Shown piece by piece: positions 1-5,585 of a stretch of 6,304 nucleotides of DNA (its first letter is position 1; every line of letters begins with the position of its first letter). The stretch comes from an uncultured Bacteroidales bacterium (GTDB lineage Bacteria > Bacteroidota > Bacteroidia > Bacteroidales > Bacteroidaceae). The stretch spans positions 1-6,304 of the forward strand of contig CACZRQ010000268.1 of the NCBI GenBank assembly GCA_902783615.1, written 5' to 3'. Both the position numbers and the translations under genes were made by a program. Under the pieces are notes generated by a model. The model did not search any database. It was not told where the DNA came from and saw only the letters and a list, made by a program, of their open reading frames with translations.

Positions 1-250
1 CTATTTGCTCAAGACCAATACGAAGAGGATAGAAAGCATGTCTTCTGGAACTACATTCAAAGAGGCATCTGGCTCATTAATGAAATCTTTGGCTGTAATC
101 ATCCCCCCAAAGTCTATAATTGATAATTATGAAGCATCTGTCGTTGAAATATTTAATGAGCAGGAAGTAATAGAGCAACAAAATCTTTACCTTGCCACTC
201 TCCGCGACACCCTTCTCCCCAAACTAATGTCTGGTCAAATTAAACTATAA
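1..250 (+). CDS. hsdS: Type I restriction enzyme specificity subunit HsdS, C-terminal fragment (5' end outside window)
   Basis: HsdS supplies DNA sequence recognition for both the methylase (HsdM2S) and the restriction complex (HsdR2M2S). Only about the last 83 residues are visible. The reading frame is open to the left edge from base 2, so the TTG at base 5 is an internal leucine codon, not a start. The visible part is the end of the second target-recognition domain (SSGTTFKEASGSLMKS, then an IIPP turn typical of the end of such domains). The C-terminal conserved helix follows, with EQEVIEQQNLYLATL and the very characteristic ending LRDTLLPKLMSGQIKL. That ending, and the hsdR gene 6 bases after the stop, make the assignment firm. 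Target specificity cannot be read from this fragment. Whether an invertible or duplicated hsdS lies upstream cannot be judged from the window. Confidence 0.93.
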   Translation, partial: YLLKTNTKRIESMSSGTTFKEASGSLMKSLAVIIPPKSIIDNYEASVVEIFNEQEVIEQQNLYLATLRDTLLPKLMSGQIKL

Positions 251-256
251 ACCATT

Positions 257-3200
257 ATGGCAGCATTCTCAGAAGATATATACGAACAGGCTCTAATAGA
301 ATTATTTCAAAGCCTTGAAGGTAAGCAGTACCGCTATGAGTACGGCCCAGAAATAAAGCGTGACTACCACAATCCAGTATTGGACAATGTGTTAGAAGAT
401 GCCTTGATCCGCATCAACCCTACAGTGCCGTTTTCAGCCATCGATGATGCCATCAAGAAACTGCATCAGATAGAAGGCTCGTCGCTCTATGAGTGCAACT
501 TCAAGTTCACCCAGATGCTGCAGTATGGCATTGAGGTGACATTTAACCAGACGAACGACAACCCAAGGGTGGTTCGTGAAGATCTTGCTCACTACGGTCG
601 TGAAAATGCACGCGTAGAAGCACAACAGGGACAGAAGACCAGGATAGTGAAGCTGATAGATTTTGAGCATCCCGAGGAGAACGACTTCTTGGTGGTGAAC
701 CAATTTACCGTTCAGGAACTCGACACCAAGCGGCCAGACATCGTGGTGTTCGTCAATGGCCTTCCTTTGGTGGTCATAGAGTTGAAATCGCCAAGCAGGG
801 AAGAGACCGATGCCAGCGAAGCCTATCTGCAATTGCGCAACTATCAGAAATTCATTCCCTCGCTCTTCATCTACAATGCCTTCAATGTGATGAGTGATAT
901 GGCGCTTACCAAGATAGGCACAGTAACCGCAAAGGAAGACCGCTACATGGAATGGAAGCTGCCTACAGGAGAGATGGCTGACTATGATGAGGCTTTCAAG
1001 TCGGTGTTCACCCCGAAGGTGTTTCTTAACCTCCTGAAGAACTACATTCTCTTTGATGTTCGTGAAGGCAGTTATACAAAGATTTTGGCGGGCTATCATC
1101 AGTATTATGCCGTTGAGAAAGCGGCTGTTAGAGCCGAAGAGGCGGTGAAGGGTGATGGGAAGATTGGCGTGTTCTGGCATACACAAGGCTCAGGAAAGAG
1201 CCTTTCGATGGTGTTCCTGGCTCATCACCCCAAGGTGCAGGCCATGAATCCTACCATCGTGGTTGTTACCGACCGCAACGACCTTGACGAGCAGCTGTTT
1301 GGGCAGTTCTCGCGAACTGTTGACTTCCTTCGTCAACGTGCCGTGCAATGCACCAGCCGAAACGCTGAGAATGACGATACATCTCTCAAAGCGATGCTGA
1401 AGAACCGCAATTCGGGCGGCATCATCTTCACCACCATGCAGAAGTTTGACGATTGGGATGGACCGCTTTCTGAGCGTCAGAACATCATCGTCATGACCGA
1501 CGAGGCACATCGTGGTCAGTATGGTTTGGAAGAGAAGATAGATACCGAGGGCAATGTGCATATCGGTGCAGCCCGCAAGATTCGCAATTCGCTGCCCCAT
1601 GCTTCATACATCGGTTTCACGGGCACACCGATTTCAGACAAGGATAGAGACACACGCGAGATCTTCGGCGATGATATTGACGTTTACGATATGACGCAGG
1701 CTGTCAATGATGGAGCCACAAGGCCAGTCTATTACGAGAGTCGTGTCATCAAACTGAAACTCAATGATGAAGTGCTTGCCCAGATTGATGCCGAGTATGA
1801 CCGGCTGAGAGAAGAGGGAGCTTCGGAAACCGACCTTGAAGAGAACAAGAAGGAAATGTCGCACATGGATGCCCTGCTGGGAAATGATGCAACCATCAAC
1901 GACCTTGTGACCGACATCATCGCTCATTATGAAGACAATCGCCAATACATCTGTTGTGGCAAGGCTATGATTGTGGCCTATTCCCGTCCTATAGCCATGA
2001 AGATATACAGGCGCATGCTGGCATTGCGTCCCGACTGGACAGAGAAGGTAAAGGTGGTGATGACGGGTGGAAATCAAGATCCTGAAGAATGGGCTGATGT
2101 TATCGGTAGCAAGGCACACAAGAAGGAACTTGCCAAGAAGTTCAAGGATGAGAACGACCTTATGAAGATTGCCATCGTGGTGGATATGTGGCTTACAGGT
2201 TTTGATGTACCTTCATTGGCGACGATGTCCGTGTATAAGCCCATGAAGGATCACAACCTGATGCAGGCCATTGCCCGAGTGAACCGAGTGTTCCCGGAAA
2301 AGGCTGGAGGCTTGATTGTTGACTATGTGGGTATTGCAGCCGCCTTGAGGGATGCCATGAAACGCTATACCAAGCGTGACCAAGACAACTACGGCAACAA
2401 TGACATCAAGGAGAGGGCTTACGCTGAGTTCAAGGAGAAGCTGGAGATTTGCCAAGAATTGCTTCATGGTTATGATTATAGCCGTTTCCATCATGGCTCG
2501 CCCGCAGAGCGCGCACAGCTGATCAAGGGCGCAGTCAATTTCCTGATCGCTCCTGAAAAGGCAGACGACTGCAAGGTCTTCATCAAGAATGCTTCGTTGT
2601 TGCATCAGGCCGTTACCCTTTGCCGTTCTTTGCTTGTAGAACAGGAACGCTTTGAAGTTGGCTTCATGGAATCTGTGCGAATCTTGATCATACGCCTGCA
2701 GAGCCCAGGCAATGTTACGAAGAAGGAAATCAACAAGCGCATTGCTGCGCTCATTGAGCAGAGTGTGCAGAGTGATGGTGTTGTAAATATCTTTGAAGGG
2801 GCAAAGTTCTCCCTGTTTGACGAGAAGTTCATGGAAGAGGTCAAGAAGATGAAGGAGAAGAACCTGGCTGCAAAGTTGCTTGAAGACTTGTTGCGGGGTC
2901 GTGTCCGCAACATGATTCGTACAAACATTGTTACAGGCGAGTTGTTCAGCAATAGGTTCAGCGAAACGCTGAACCGCTACATCAACGGCTTGCTGACGAA
3001 TGAAGAGGTCATCCAAGAATTGCTGAAATTGGCTCGGGAAATGATGGATGCAGAACAGCAAGGCAACGAGCTGGGCTTATCGAACGAAGAGAAGGCTTTC
3101 TATGACGCCTTGACTCGTCCACAGGCTGTGAAGGACTTCTACACCAATGAGCAGTTGGTTGCCCTCACGAAGGATTTAACTGATATGCTCAGGAAGAACC

Positions 3201-3364
3201 GCACCATCGATTGGAATCGCAGAGAGGCAGAACGTGCCAATATGCGCCGACTGGTTAAACGGTTGTTGAAGAAATACAAGTACCCACCAGAGGAAGCCGA
3301 AGGCGCTATGAACATAGTGCTGGAGCAGTGTGAGCAGTGGGCGGAGAATCAGGATGTTGCATGA
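257..3364 (+). CDS. hsdR: Type I restriction enzyme HsdR: DNA translocase and endonuclease subunit
   Basis: HsdR pulls DNA through the bound HsdR-M-S complex using ATP and cleaves unmodified DNA when translocation stalls. The PD-(D/E)XK nuclease is near the N-terminus: D161 in RPDIVVF, E175-L-K177 in VVIELKSP, and the HsdR-typical QxxxY as Q192...Y196. The superfamily 2 motor follows: Walker A GSGKS at 311-315, TDRNDLDEQ around 338-346, DEAH at 415-418, FTGTP at 454-458, TGFDVP at 647-652 and motif VI QAIARVNR at 670-677. The remaining C-terminal part is helical and matches the usual HsdR tail that binds HsdM, ending with a YKYPPEEAEGAMN-type segment. The length of 1035 residues is close to EcoR124I HsdR (about 1038), suggesting an intact type IC-like subunit. 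The ATG lies 6 bases after the hsdS stop, which indicates co-transcription and probable translational coupling. No frameshift or missing catalytic residue is visible. Confidence 0.97.
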   Translation: MAAFSEDIYEQALIELFQSLEGKQYRYEYGPEIKRDYHNPVLDNVLEDALIRINPTVPFSAIDDAIKKLHQIEGSSLYECNFKFTQMLQYGIEVTFNQTNDNPRVVREDLAHYGRENARVEAQQGQKTRIVKLIDFEHPEENDFLVVNQFTVQELDTKRPDIVVFVNGLPLVVIELKSPSREETDASEAYLQLRNYQKFIPSLFIYNAFNVMSDMALTKIGTVTAKEDRYMEWKLPTGEMADYDEAFKSVFTPKVFLNLLKNYILFDVREGSYTKILAGYHQYYAVEKAAVRAEEAVKGDGKIGVFWHTQGSGKSLSMVFLAHHPKVQAMNPTIVVVTDRNDLDEQLFGQFSRTVDFLRQRAVQCTSRNAENDDTSLKAMLKNRNSGGIIFTTMQKFDDWDGPLSERQNIIVMTDEAHRGQYGLEEKIDTEGNVHIGAARKIRNSLPHASYIGFTGTPISDKDRDTREIFGDDIDVYDMTQAVNDGATRPVYYESRVIKLKLNDEVLAQIDAEYDRLREEGASETDLEENKKEMSHMDALLGNDATINDLVTDIIAHYEDNRQYICCGKAMIVAYSRPIAMKIYRRMLALRPDWTEKVKVVMTGGNQDPEEWADVIGSKAHKKELAKKFKDENDLMKIAIVVDMWLTGFDVPSLATMSVYKPMKDHNLMQAIARVNRVFPEKAGGLIVDYVGIAAALRDAMKRYTKRDQDNYGNNDIKERAYAEFKEKLEICQELLHGYDYSRFHHGSPAERAQLIKGAVNFLIAPEKADDCKVFIKNASLLHQAVTLCRSLLVEQERFEVGFMESVRILIIRLQSPGNVTKKEINKRIAALIEQSVQSDGVVNIFEGAKFSLFDEKFMEEVKKMKEKNLAAKLLEDLLRGRVRNMIRTNIVTGELFSNRFSETLNRYINGLLTNEEVIQELLKLAREMMDAEQQGNELGLSNEEKAFYDALTRPQAVKDFYTNEQLVALTKDLTDMLRKNRTIDWNRREAERANMRRLVKRLLKKYKYPPEEAEGAMNIVLEQCEQWAENQDVA

Positions 3365-3502
3365 TTGTTTATGTCGTTATGGATTTAAAAGTTTAACTGC
3401 ACAAAGTTAGACATTCCCAAGCAAAGAAACAAGTTTTGAATGATGCAATGCGTTTATGAACGTGTTTTTTATCTCTTATTTTTGACAAAAGTGCAATTTT
3501 TG
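3365..3502. other. Intergenic segment after hsdR; no gene seen
   Basis: This AT-rich stretch separates the restriction operon from the next transcription unit. I see no open frame with coding character on either strand. It holds a weak terminator-like hairpin and the 5' part of an inverted repeat that overlaps the downstream promoter. Confidence 0.6.
3450..3470 (+). terminator. Weak candidate terminator for the hsd operon
   Basis: CGTT (3451-3454) and AACG (3459-3462) form a 4-bp stem, extendable by one G-T pair, around a TATG loop. A run of six T follows at 3465-3470. The stem is short for an intrinsic terminator. The call rests mainly on the T run and the position about 90 bases after the hsdR stop. 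Confidence 0.3.
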
Positions 3503-3513
3503 TTGGAAAATTG
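3494..3513. promoter_or_regulatory. Inverted repeat across the -33 region: candidate operator
   Basis: CAATTTT (3494-3500) and AAAATTG (3507-3513) are perfect inverted 7-mers with a 6-base spacer. The proposed -33 TTG of the promoter lies inside the spacer, at 3503-3505. A protein bound here would compete with sigma factor. No regulator gene is visible in the window, and AT-rich repeats of this size also arise by chance. Confidence 0.3.
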
Positions 3514-3533
3514 AATCTCTTTTACTATCTTTG
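3503..3533 (+). promoter_or_regulatory. Bacteroidetes-type promoter for the structured leader and orphan gene 1
   Basis: TATCTTTG at 3526-3533 matches the Bacteroidetes -7 consensus TAnnTTTG exactly. A TTG at 3503-3505 lies 20 bases upstream, within the expected spacing for the -33 element (consensus TTTG). Transcription should start at about 3538-3541. That is immediately before the structured leader and about 325 nt upstream of the coding start at 3866. Confidence 0.7.
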
Positions 3534-3552
3534 CAACAGTGTGAAATAATAA

Positions 3553-3585
3553 ATGAAAGGAGGTATTACTAAGGAAGTAAAGTAG
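3553..3585 (+). CDS. Leader mini-ORF 1 (10 codons, MKGGITKEVK)
   Basis: ATG at 3553 is followed by ten sense codons and TAG at 3583-3585, starting about 13-15 nt after the inferred transcription start. The 9-base repeat AAATAATAA ends directly before the ATG. Its reverse complement TTATTATTT begins two bases after the TAG. The mini-ORF is therefore enclosed by a stem that would bury its ribosome-loading region. Codons 2-4 also contain AAGGAGGT (3557-3564), a full anti-SD complement that is unusual in this phylum. No codon run hints at an attenuated amino acid. Translation is unproven. Such a short frame could be accidental, but the framing by the repeat argues for function. Confidence 0.4.
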   Translation: MKGGITKEVK

Positions 3586-3798
3586 ATTATTATTTGTGCA
3601 TTGATAAGAATTGTTTATCATTGTACACTTGACATATTAATATAAAGCTGAGCCTTAGGCTTTTCGGATTTCTTTCCATTGCGTTTTATAAGATAGATCC
3701 AGAAATTTAAAGGCTGTCAGCTCATGCCACCTATGGCGTGAGCATTGGCAGTATTGACAAAGGGATCTAAAACGCAATGGACTTGTTTTTTACTAAAG

Positions 3799-3843
3799 AT
3801 GCTTCACGCCATTTATATGTCAAGCAAAGACAACATCGAGTAA
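3799..3843 (+). CDS. Leader mini-ORF 2 (14 codons, second in-frame ATG at codon 7)
   Basis: The frame MLHAIYMSSKDNIE runs from ATG 3799 to TAA 3841-3843, ending 22 bases before the start of orphan gene 1. The ATG at 3799 lies in a segment (3799-3810) that can pair with one strand of the central leader hairpin. The internal ATG at 3817 lies inside the 3' strand of the long-range stem (3815-3824). Both starts could therefore be hidden or exposed by RNA folding. It is a plausible upstream ORF, but the length gives little statistical support. Confidence 0.22.
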   Translation: MLHAIYMSSKDNIE

Positions 3844-3865
3844 TTCATTAATAATTAAAGAAACT

Positions 3866-4675
3866 ATGGGAAGCAAAAGACATGAAAGGCTGGATGACTC
3901 GCCTAACAGGCAGTTGGATATGTTTGGCTATGAGGGTCATTTTGAGAAAATGAGCCATCAGTTAAAAGCCGACTTGGCGCAGGAACGCAAAGACCATGCT
4001 GTCACGAAAGCCGATTTGGCTCAGGAACGTAAAGACCATGCGATTACCCAAAAGGCTCTTGATCAGGAACGCAAAGACCATGCGGTTACCCAAAAGGCTC
4101 TTGGCCAGAAGAATAAGGATAATGCTGACATGCTTCATGCAAACAGTAAGCTGAGCTTCAGATGTAAAGACTTGGGCGATAGGTTTAGTGCATCAGAAGA
4201 GAGGAACACTGTTTTGGAAGATAGGCTATCACGCATGAGAACTATTATGGATGAAGATCTAGCTGATTGTGCTCCTGAATCGGGAGAGATGGTTTCTGCA
4301 GCTAGTGACTCTCTACGGCATACTTGCTTTAAGTTTGAAAATGATTTGATTAAAGAAAAGTTGAGAGCTATCATCAAGGAATGCTATCATGGTTCACATA
4401 CAAACCTTGCCTTGATTGAAATAGCTCTTTTTGACCATTCCATCCTGAAAAAACGCAATAAACATACTGCTTTCGTCAAGACCCTGATGGATTGGGGGCT
4501 GATTGATAATTTATCTGGTAAGGATTTGGAGAATCTAACTGGTGGCATTTCCTATAAGAGTAAGCGAATGCCCATGAAAGGTTATTTGGATTGGGGAAGG
4601 GAACTTGCTAACGACAGGATAATCTGTGAGAAAGTTGGCTTGATTTTAGGTGCCTCCTTCCCGTATAAAAGGTGA
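3866..4675 (+). CDS. Orphan gene 1: 269-residue protein with charged tandem-repeat helix and unknown C-terminal domain
   Basis: I do not recognise this as a named family. Four parts can be seen. Residues 1-30 are a polar, probably flexible N-terminus containing QLDMF (16-20), close to the bacterial sliding-clamp binding consensus QL[S/D]LF. Residues 35-90 are four units of a 14-residue repeat built on ALxQERKDHAVTQ-type sequence, the last one degenerate. Residues 91-130 continue as a charged, probably coiled helix. Residues 150-269 are a compact-looking domain with LALIEIA (181-187), TAFVKTLMDW (201-210) and YLDW (240-243). No signal peptide or membrane segment is seen, so it is probably cytoplasmic. 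The ATG follows an AT-rich stretch usual for Bacteroidetes starts. The gene has its own promoter and long leader and a strong terminator after it, so it is transcribed apart from hsdR. A role as a DNA-associated accessory or defence protein is conceivable but not shown. Confidence 0.85.
   Translation: MGSKRHERLDDSPNRQLDMFGYEGHFEKMSHQLKADLAQERKDHAVTKADLAQERKDHAITQKALDQERKDHAVTQKALGQKNKDNADMLHANSKLSFRCKDLGDRFSASEERNTVLEDRLSRMRTIMDEDLADCAPESGEMVSAASDSLRHTCFKFENDLIKEKLRAIIKECYHGSHTNLALIEIALFDHSILKKRNKHTAFVKTLMDWGLIDNLSGKDLENLTGGISYKSKRMPMKGYLDWGRELANDRIICEKVGLILGASFPYKR
3968..4135 (+). repeat. In-gene tandem repeat, 42-bp unit, about 4 copies
   Basis: Units lie at 3968-4009, 4010-4051, 4052-4093 and 4094-4135. 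Units 1-3 share a nearly constant core coding QERKDHA, with silent changes at the third codon position. Unit 4 is clearly diverged (QKNKDNA). The period is exactly 14 codons, so gain or loss of a unit keeps the frame and changes the length of the helix in orphan protein 1. Confidence 0.9.
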
Positions 4676-4698
4676 AAAACAAGATCATTCACCGATTA

Positions 4699-4769
4699 AC
4701 TCGATTATGAAAACTCGATAAACTCGATATAAAAACTCTATCTTGCTCGATTGACTTGATTCACTCGAT
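4699..4769. repeat. Cluster of seven ACTCGAT-type heptamers (iteron-like)
   Basis: Exact ACTCGAT copies start at 4699, 4713, 4722 and 4763. Single-mismatch copies start at 4735 (ACTCTAT), 4745 (GCTCGAT) and 4754 (ACTTGAT). Start-to-start distances are 14, 9, 13, 10, 9 and 9 bases, mostly near one helical turn. The cluster lies between the stop of orphan gene 1 and its terminator. It could be an array of protein-binding sites or simply a diverged short tandem repeat. Confidence 0.7.
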
Positions 4770-4778
4770 ATAGCTTGA

Positions 4779-4816
4779 AAATAAGGCGTTTTCTGTAATA
4801 AGAAAACGCCTTATTT
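4779..4816. terminator. Strong hairpin terminator, probably bidirectional
   Basis: A perfect 15-bp stem pairs 4779-4793 (AAATAAGGCGTTTTC) with 4802-4816 around an 8-base TGTAATAA loop. The A-rich and T-rich ends of the stem give a T-tract in either direction. It ends the transcription unit of orphan gene 1. No convergent gene is visible, so activity on the - strand would only be protective. Confidence 0.85.
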
Positions 4817-4953
4817 GTTATAACTTCGCGCACCAAAAATTAATTTAAAGGGTTGTTTAAGGAACAACCAGTCGGGGCGAAGTGGGCGAAGGGAGTCTTG
4901 CAAGTGAAATAGGTACCGATTCTGGAACTACTTCTCTCGCGAAGCTCAGACAA
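4817..4953 (+). other. Upstream region of orphan gene 2 with a 7-bp palindrome
   Basis: This stretch must hold the promoter of the next gene, since a strong terminator lies upstream. I see no convincing one: TAACTTCG at 4821-4828 is one base from TAnnTTTG but lacks a -33 TTTG at the right distance. GGTTGTT (4851-4857) and AACAACC (4863-4869) form a perfect 7-bp inverted repeat with a TAAGG loop, a possible operator or leader hairpin. GGGCGAAG occurs twice, at 4875 and 4884. Confidence 0.45.
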
Positions 4954-5412
4954 ATGAAGATATTTATTGAAAAAGGTGACAGCGAAGAGAAAATCATGAT
5001 GGCAAAGGCGTTGCTGGCCAATGGTGTGGTAAGTGCCATTGAAACTGTGCAAGCCGATGTGCGTCATTACCTGAAGAGCGACGAGGAAGTGGCTCTGGCT
5101 GTCGTTGAAGTGGCACGTTGCTTTGGTGTTTGCACGCAGTGGACTGCCGTGTATCGTGTTCTTGTGGATTTCTGCAACTGGGAGAGCGACATCGCGAAGT
5201 TTACGCAGCGCATGAACATCTTATTAAAAGAGGTGCGCCTCAGTTATGGGTGCACATATCAAGCCATCCAGAAGCCCTTGTCGGCAAACGTCATCCTGAG
5301 AAAACACTATTGGGACTGGAAGAAATACCGTGTGCCTGCTGGCGACCGCGTGTTTGCCCGCCAACTGTTCATCGCCCAGAAATTGCTGAAATTACTTTCT
5401 ATCGGTGCTTAA
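4954..5412 (+). CDS. Orphan gene 2: 152-residue hypothetical protein, possibly related to orphan 1 C-terminal domain
   Basis: I do not recognise a named family. I chose ATG 4954 (MKIFIEKGD...). The frame is open 5' to a stop at 4858-4860 and a GTG exists at 4882, but the extra residues look unstructured and have no better start context. The protein is soluble, mostly helical in character and without signal or membrane segments. The centre, LAVVEVA (48-54) and TAVYRVLVDF (64-73), followed by YWDW (119-122), matches in order and chemistry the LALIEIA, TAFVKTLMDW and YLDW of the protein encoded at 3866-4675. It lacks the repeat helix and the QLDMF segment of that protein. It has its own upstream region after a strong terminator. 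No regulator, nuclease or transposase motif is visible. The coding call is firm, the function is unknown. Confidence 0.75.
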   Translation: MKIFIEKGDSEEKIMMAKALLANGVVSAIETVQADVRHYLKSDEEVALAVVEVARCFGVCTQWTAVYRVLVDFCNWESDIAKFTQRMNILLKEVRLSYGCTYQAIQKPLSANVILRKHYWDWKKYRVPAGDRVFARQLFIAQKLLKLLSIGA

Positions 5413-5478
5413 ATATACAATCGTGTTTTGGAATATACTATCTGAAAGTCATTATGAAAAGCCCCCGTTTTTTCATCC

Positions 5479-5486
5479 TACTTTTG
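5479..5486 (+). promoter_or_regulatory. Possible -7 promoter element for the Cys-rich gene unit
   Basis: TACTTTTG matches the Bacteroidetes -7 consensus TAnnTTTG exactly. No TTTG is found at the -33 distance. Instead an inverted repeat, ATGAAAA (5454-5460) with TTTTCAT (5470-5476), covers that area and could bind an activator. One consensus half alone is modest evidence. Confidence 0.35.
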
Positions 5487-5525
5487 CATCGTCAATCAAG
5501 CCCAACCAGGTGAGATTGGCGATGC
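5486..5525 (+). other. 12-bp hairpin in the leader
   Basis: GCATCGTCAATC (5486-5497) pairs with GATTGGCGATGC (5514-5525) along its whole length, with one G-T pair and a 16-base loop. The 5' strand starts at the last base of the proposed -7 box. If that promoter is real, the first bases of the hairpin would be missing from the transcript. The repeat may therefore act as DNA or belong to a transcript from further upstream. Confidence 0.5.
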
Positions 5526-5536
5526 GTTCTTTGACA
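5525..5536 (+). promoter_or_regulatory. boxA-like antitermination motif
   Basis: CGTTCTTTGACA agrees at 9 of 12 positions with the E. coli rrn boxA TGCTCTTTAACA, including the CTTT core. It lies between a hairpin and a series of GC-rich hairpins that transcription must cross to reach the next gene. The match may be chance, and whether Bacteroidetes Nus factors would use it here is an inference. Confidence 0.3.
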
Positions 5537-5585
5537 TGTTGCTACAGAGATTTGTACACGGAGTTAATACACTCCAGGTTGAGTA

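Larger units (their letters stand above)
3538..3865 (+). ncRNA. Candidate structured 5' leader RNA (cis-regulatory, unknown class)
   Basis: The roughly 325-nt stretch between promoter and gene folds on inspection into a consistent set of helices. (1) AAATAATAA 3544-3552 pairs with TTATTATTT 3587-3595, enclosing a small hairpin TTACT/AGTAA (3566-3580). (2) GTGCA-T-TGATAA (3596-3607) pairs with TTATCA-T-TGTAC (3615-3626). (3) CTTGACATAT 3628-3637 pairs with ATATGTCAAG 3815-3824 over a long range. (4) AGCC/GGCT forms a hairpin at 3651-3661. (5) CCATTGCGTTTTA 3676-3688 pairs with TAAAACGCAATGG 3768-3780, extended by GATCC 3696-3700 with GGATC 3763-3767. (6) The central hairpin is CTGTCA plus GCTCATGCC (3714-3728) with GGCGTGAGC, AT bulge, TGGCAG (3735-3751). 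Helices 4-6 nest inside helix 3. Two mini-ORFs are embedded. I recognise no named riboswitch or RNA family. It could be an attenuator, a ligand- or protein-sensing leader, or an independent small RNA. Confidence 0.55.

Noticed and set aside
434..3061. Several long open frames on the - strand inside hsdR
   Set aside because: They lie antisense to a full-length HsdR whose motifs are intact. Their translations are rich in Cys, His and Leu without recognisable domains, as expected for shadow frames.
3538..3865. Retron msr-msd or type III toxin-antitoxin RNA
   Set aside because: The nested inverted repeats suggested a retron, but no reverse transcriptase (YxDD motif) lies in the window. The RNA is not an array of short tandem repeats followed by a ToxN-like gene.
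4135..4377. - strand frame inside orphan gene 1
   Set aside because: Ser- and Leu-rich shadow of a coding region whose own frame shows an ordered repeat and domain.
43..4931. 12-base identity TTCTGGAACTAC in hsdS (43-54) and before orphan gene 2 (4920-4931), in the same frame (SGTT)
   Set aside because: It suggested an hsdS remnant or recombination site, but the match does not extend on either side and no other HsdS-like sequence follows. Probably chance.
4882..4953. GTG start at 4882 for orphan gene 2 and its N-terminal extension
   Set aside because: The extension looks unstructured and has no better start context than ATG 4954. It also lies close to the palindrome and repeats of the upstream region. 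The ATG start is preferred, though not proven.
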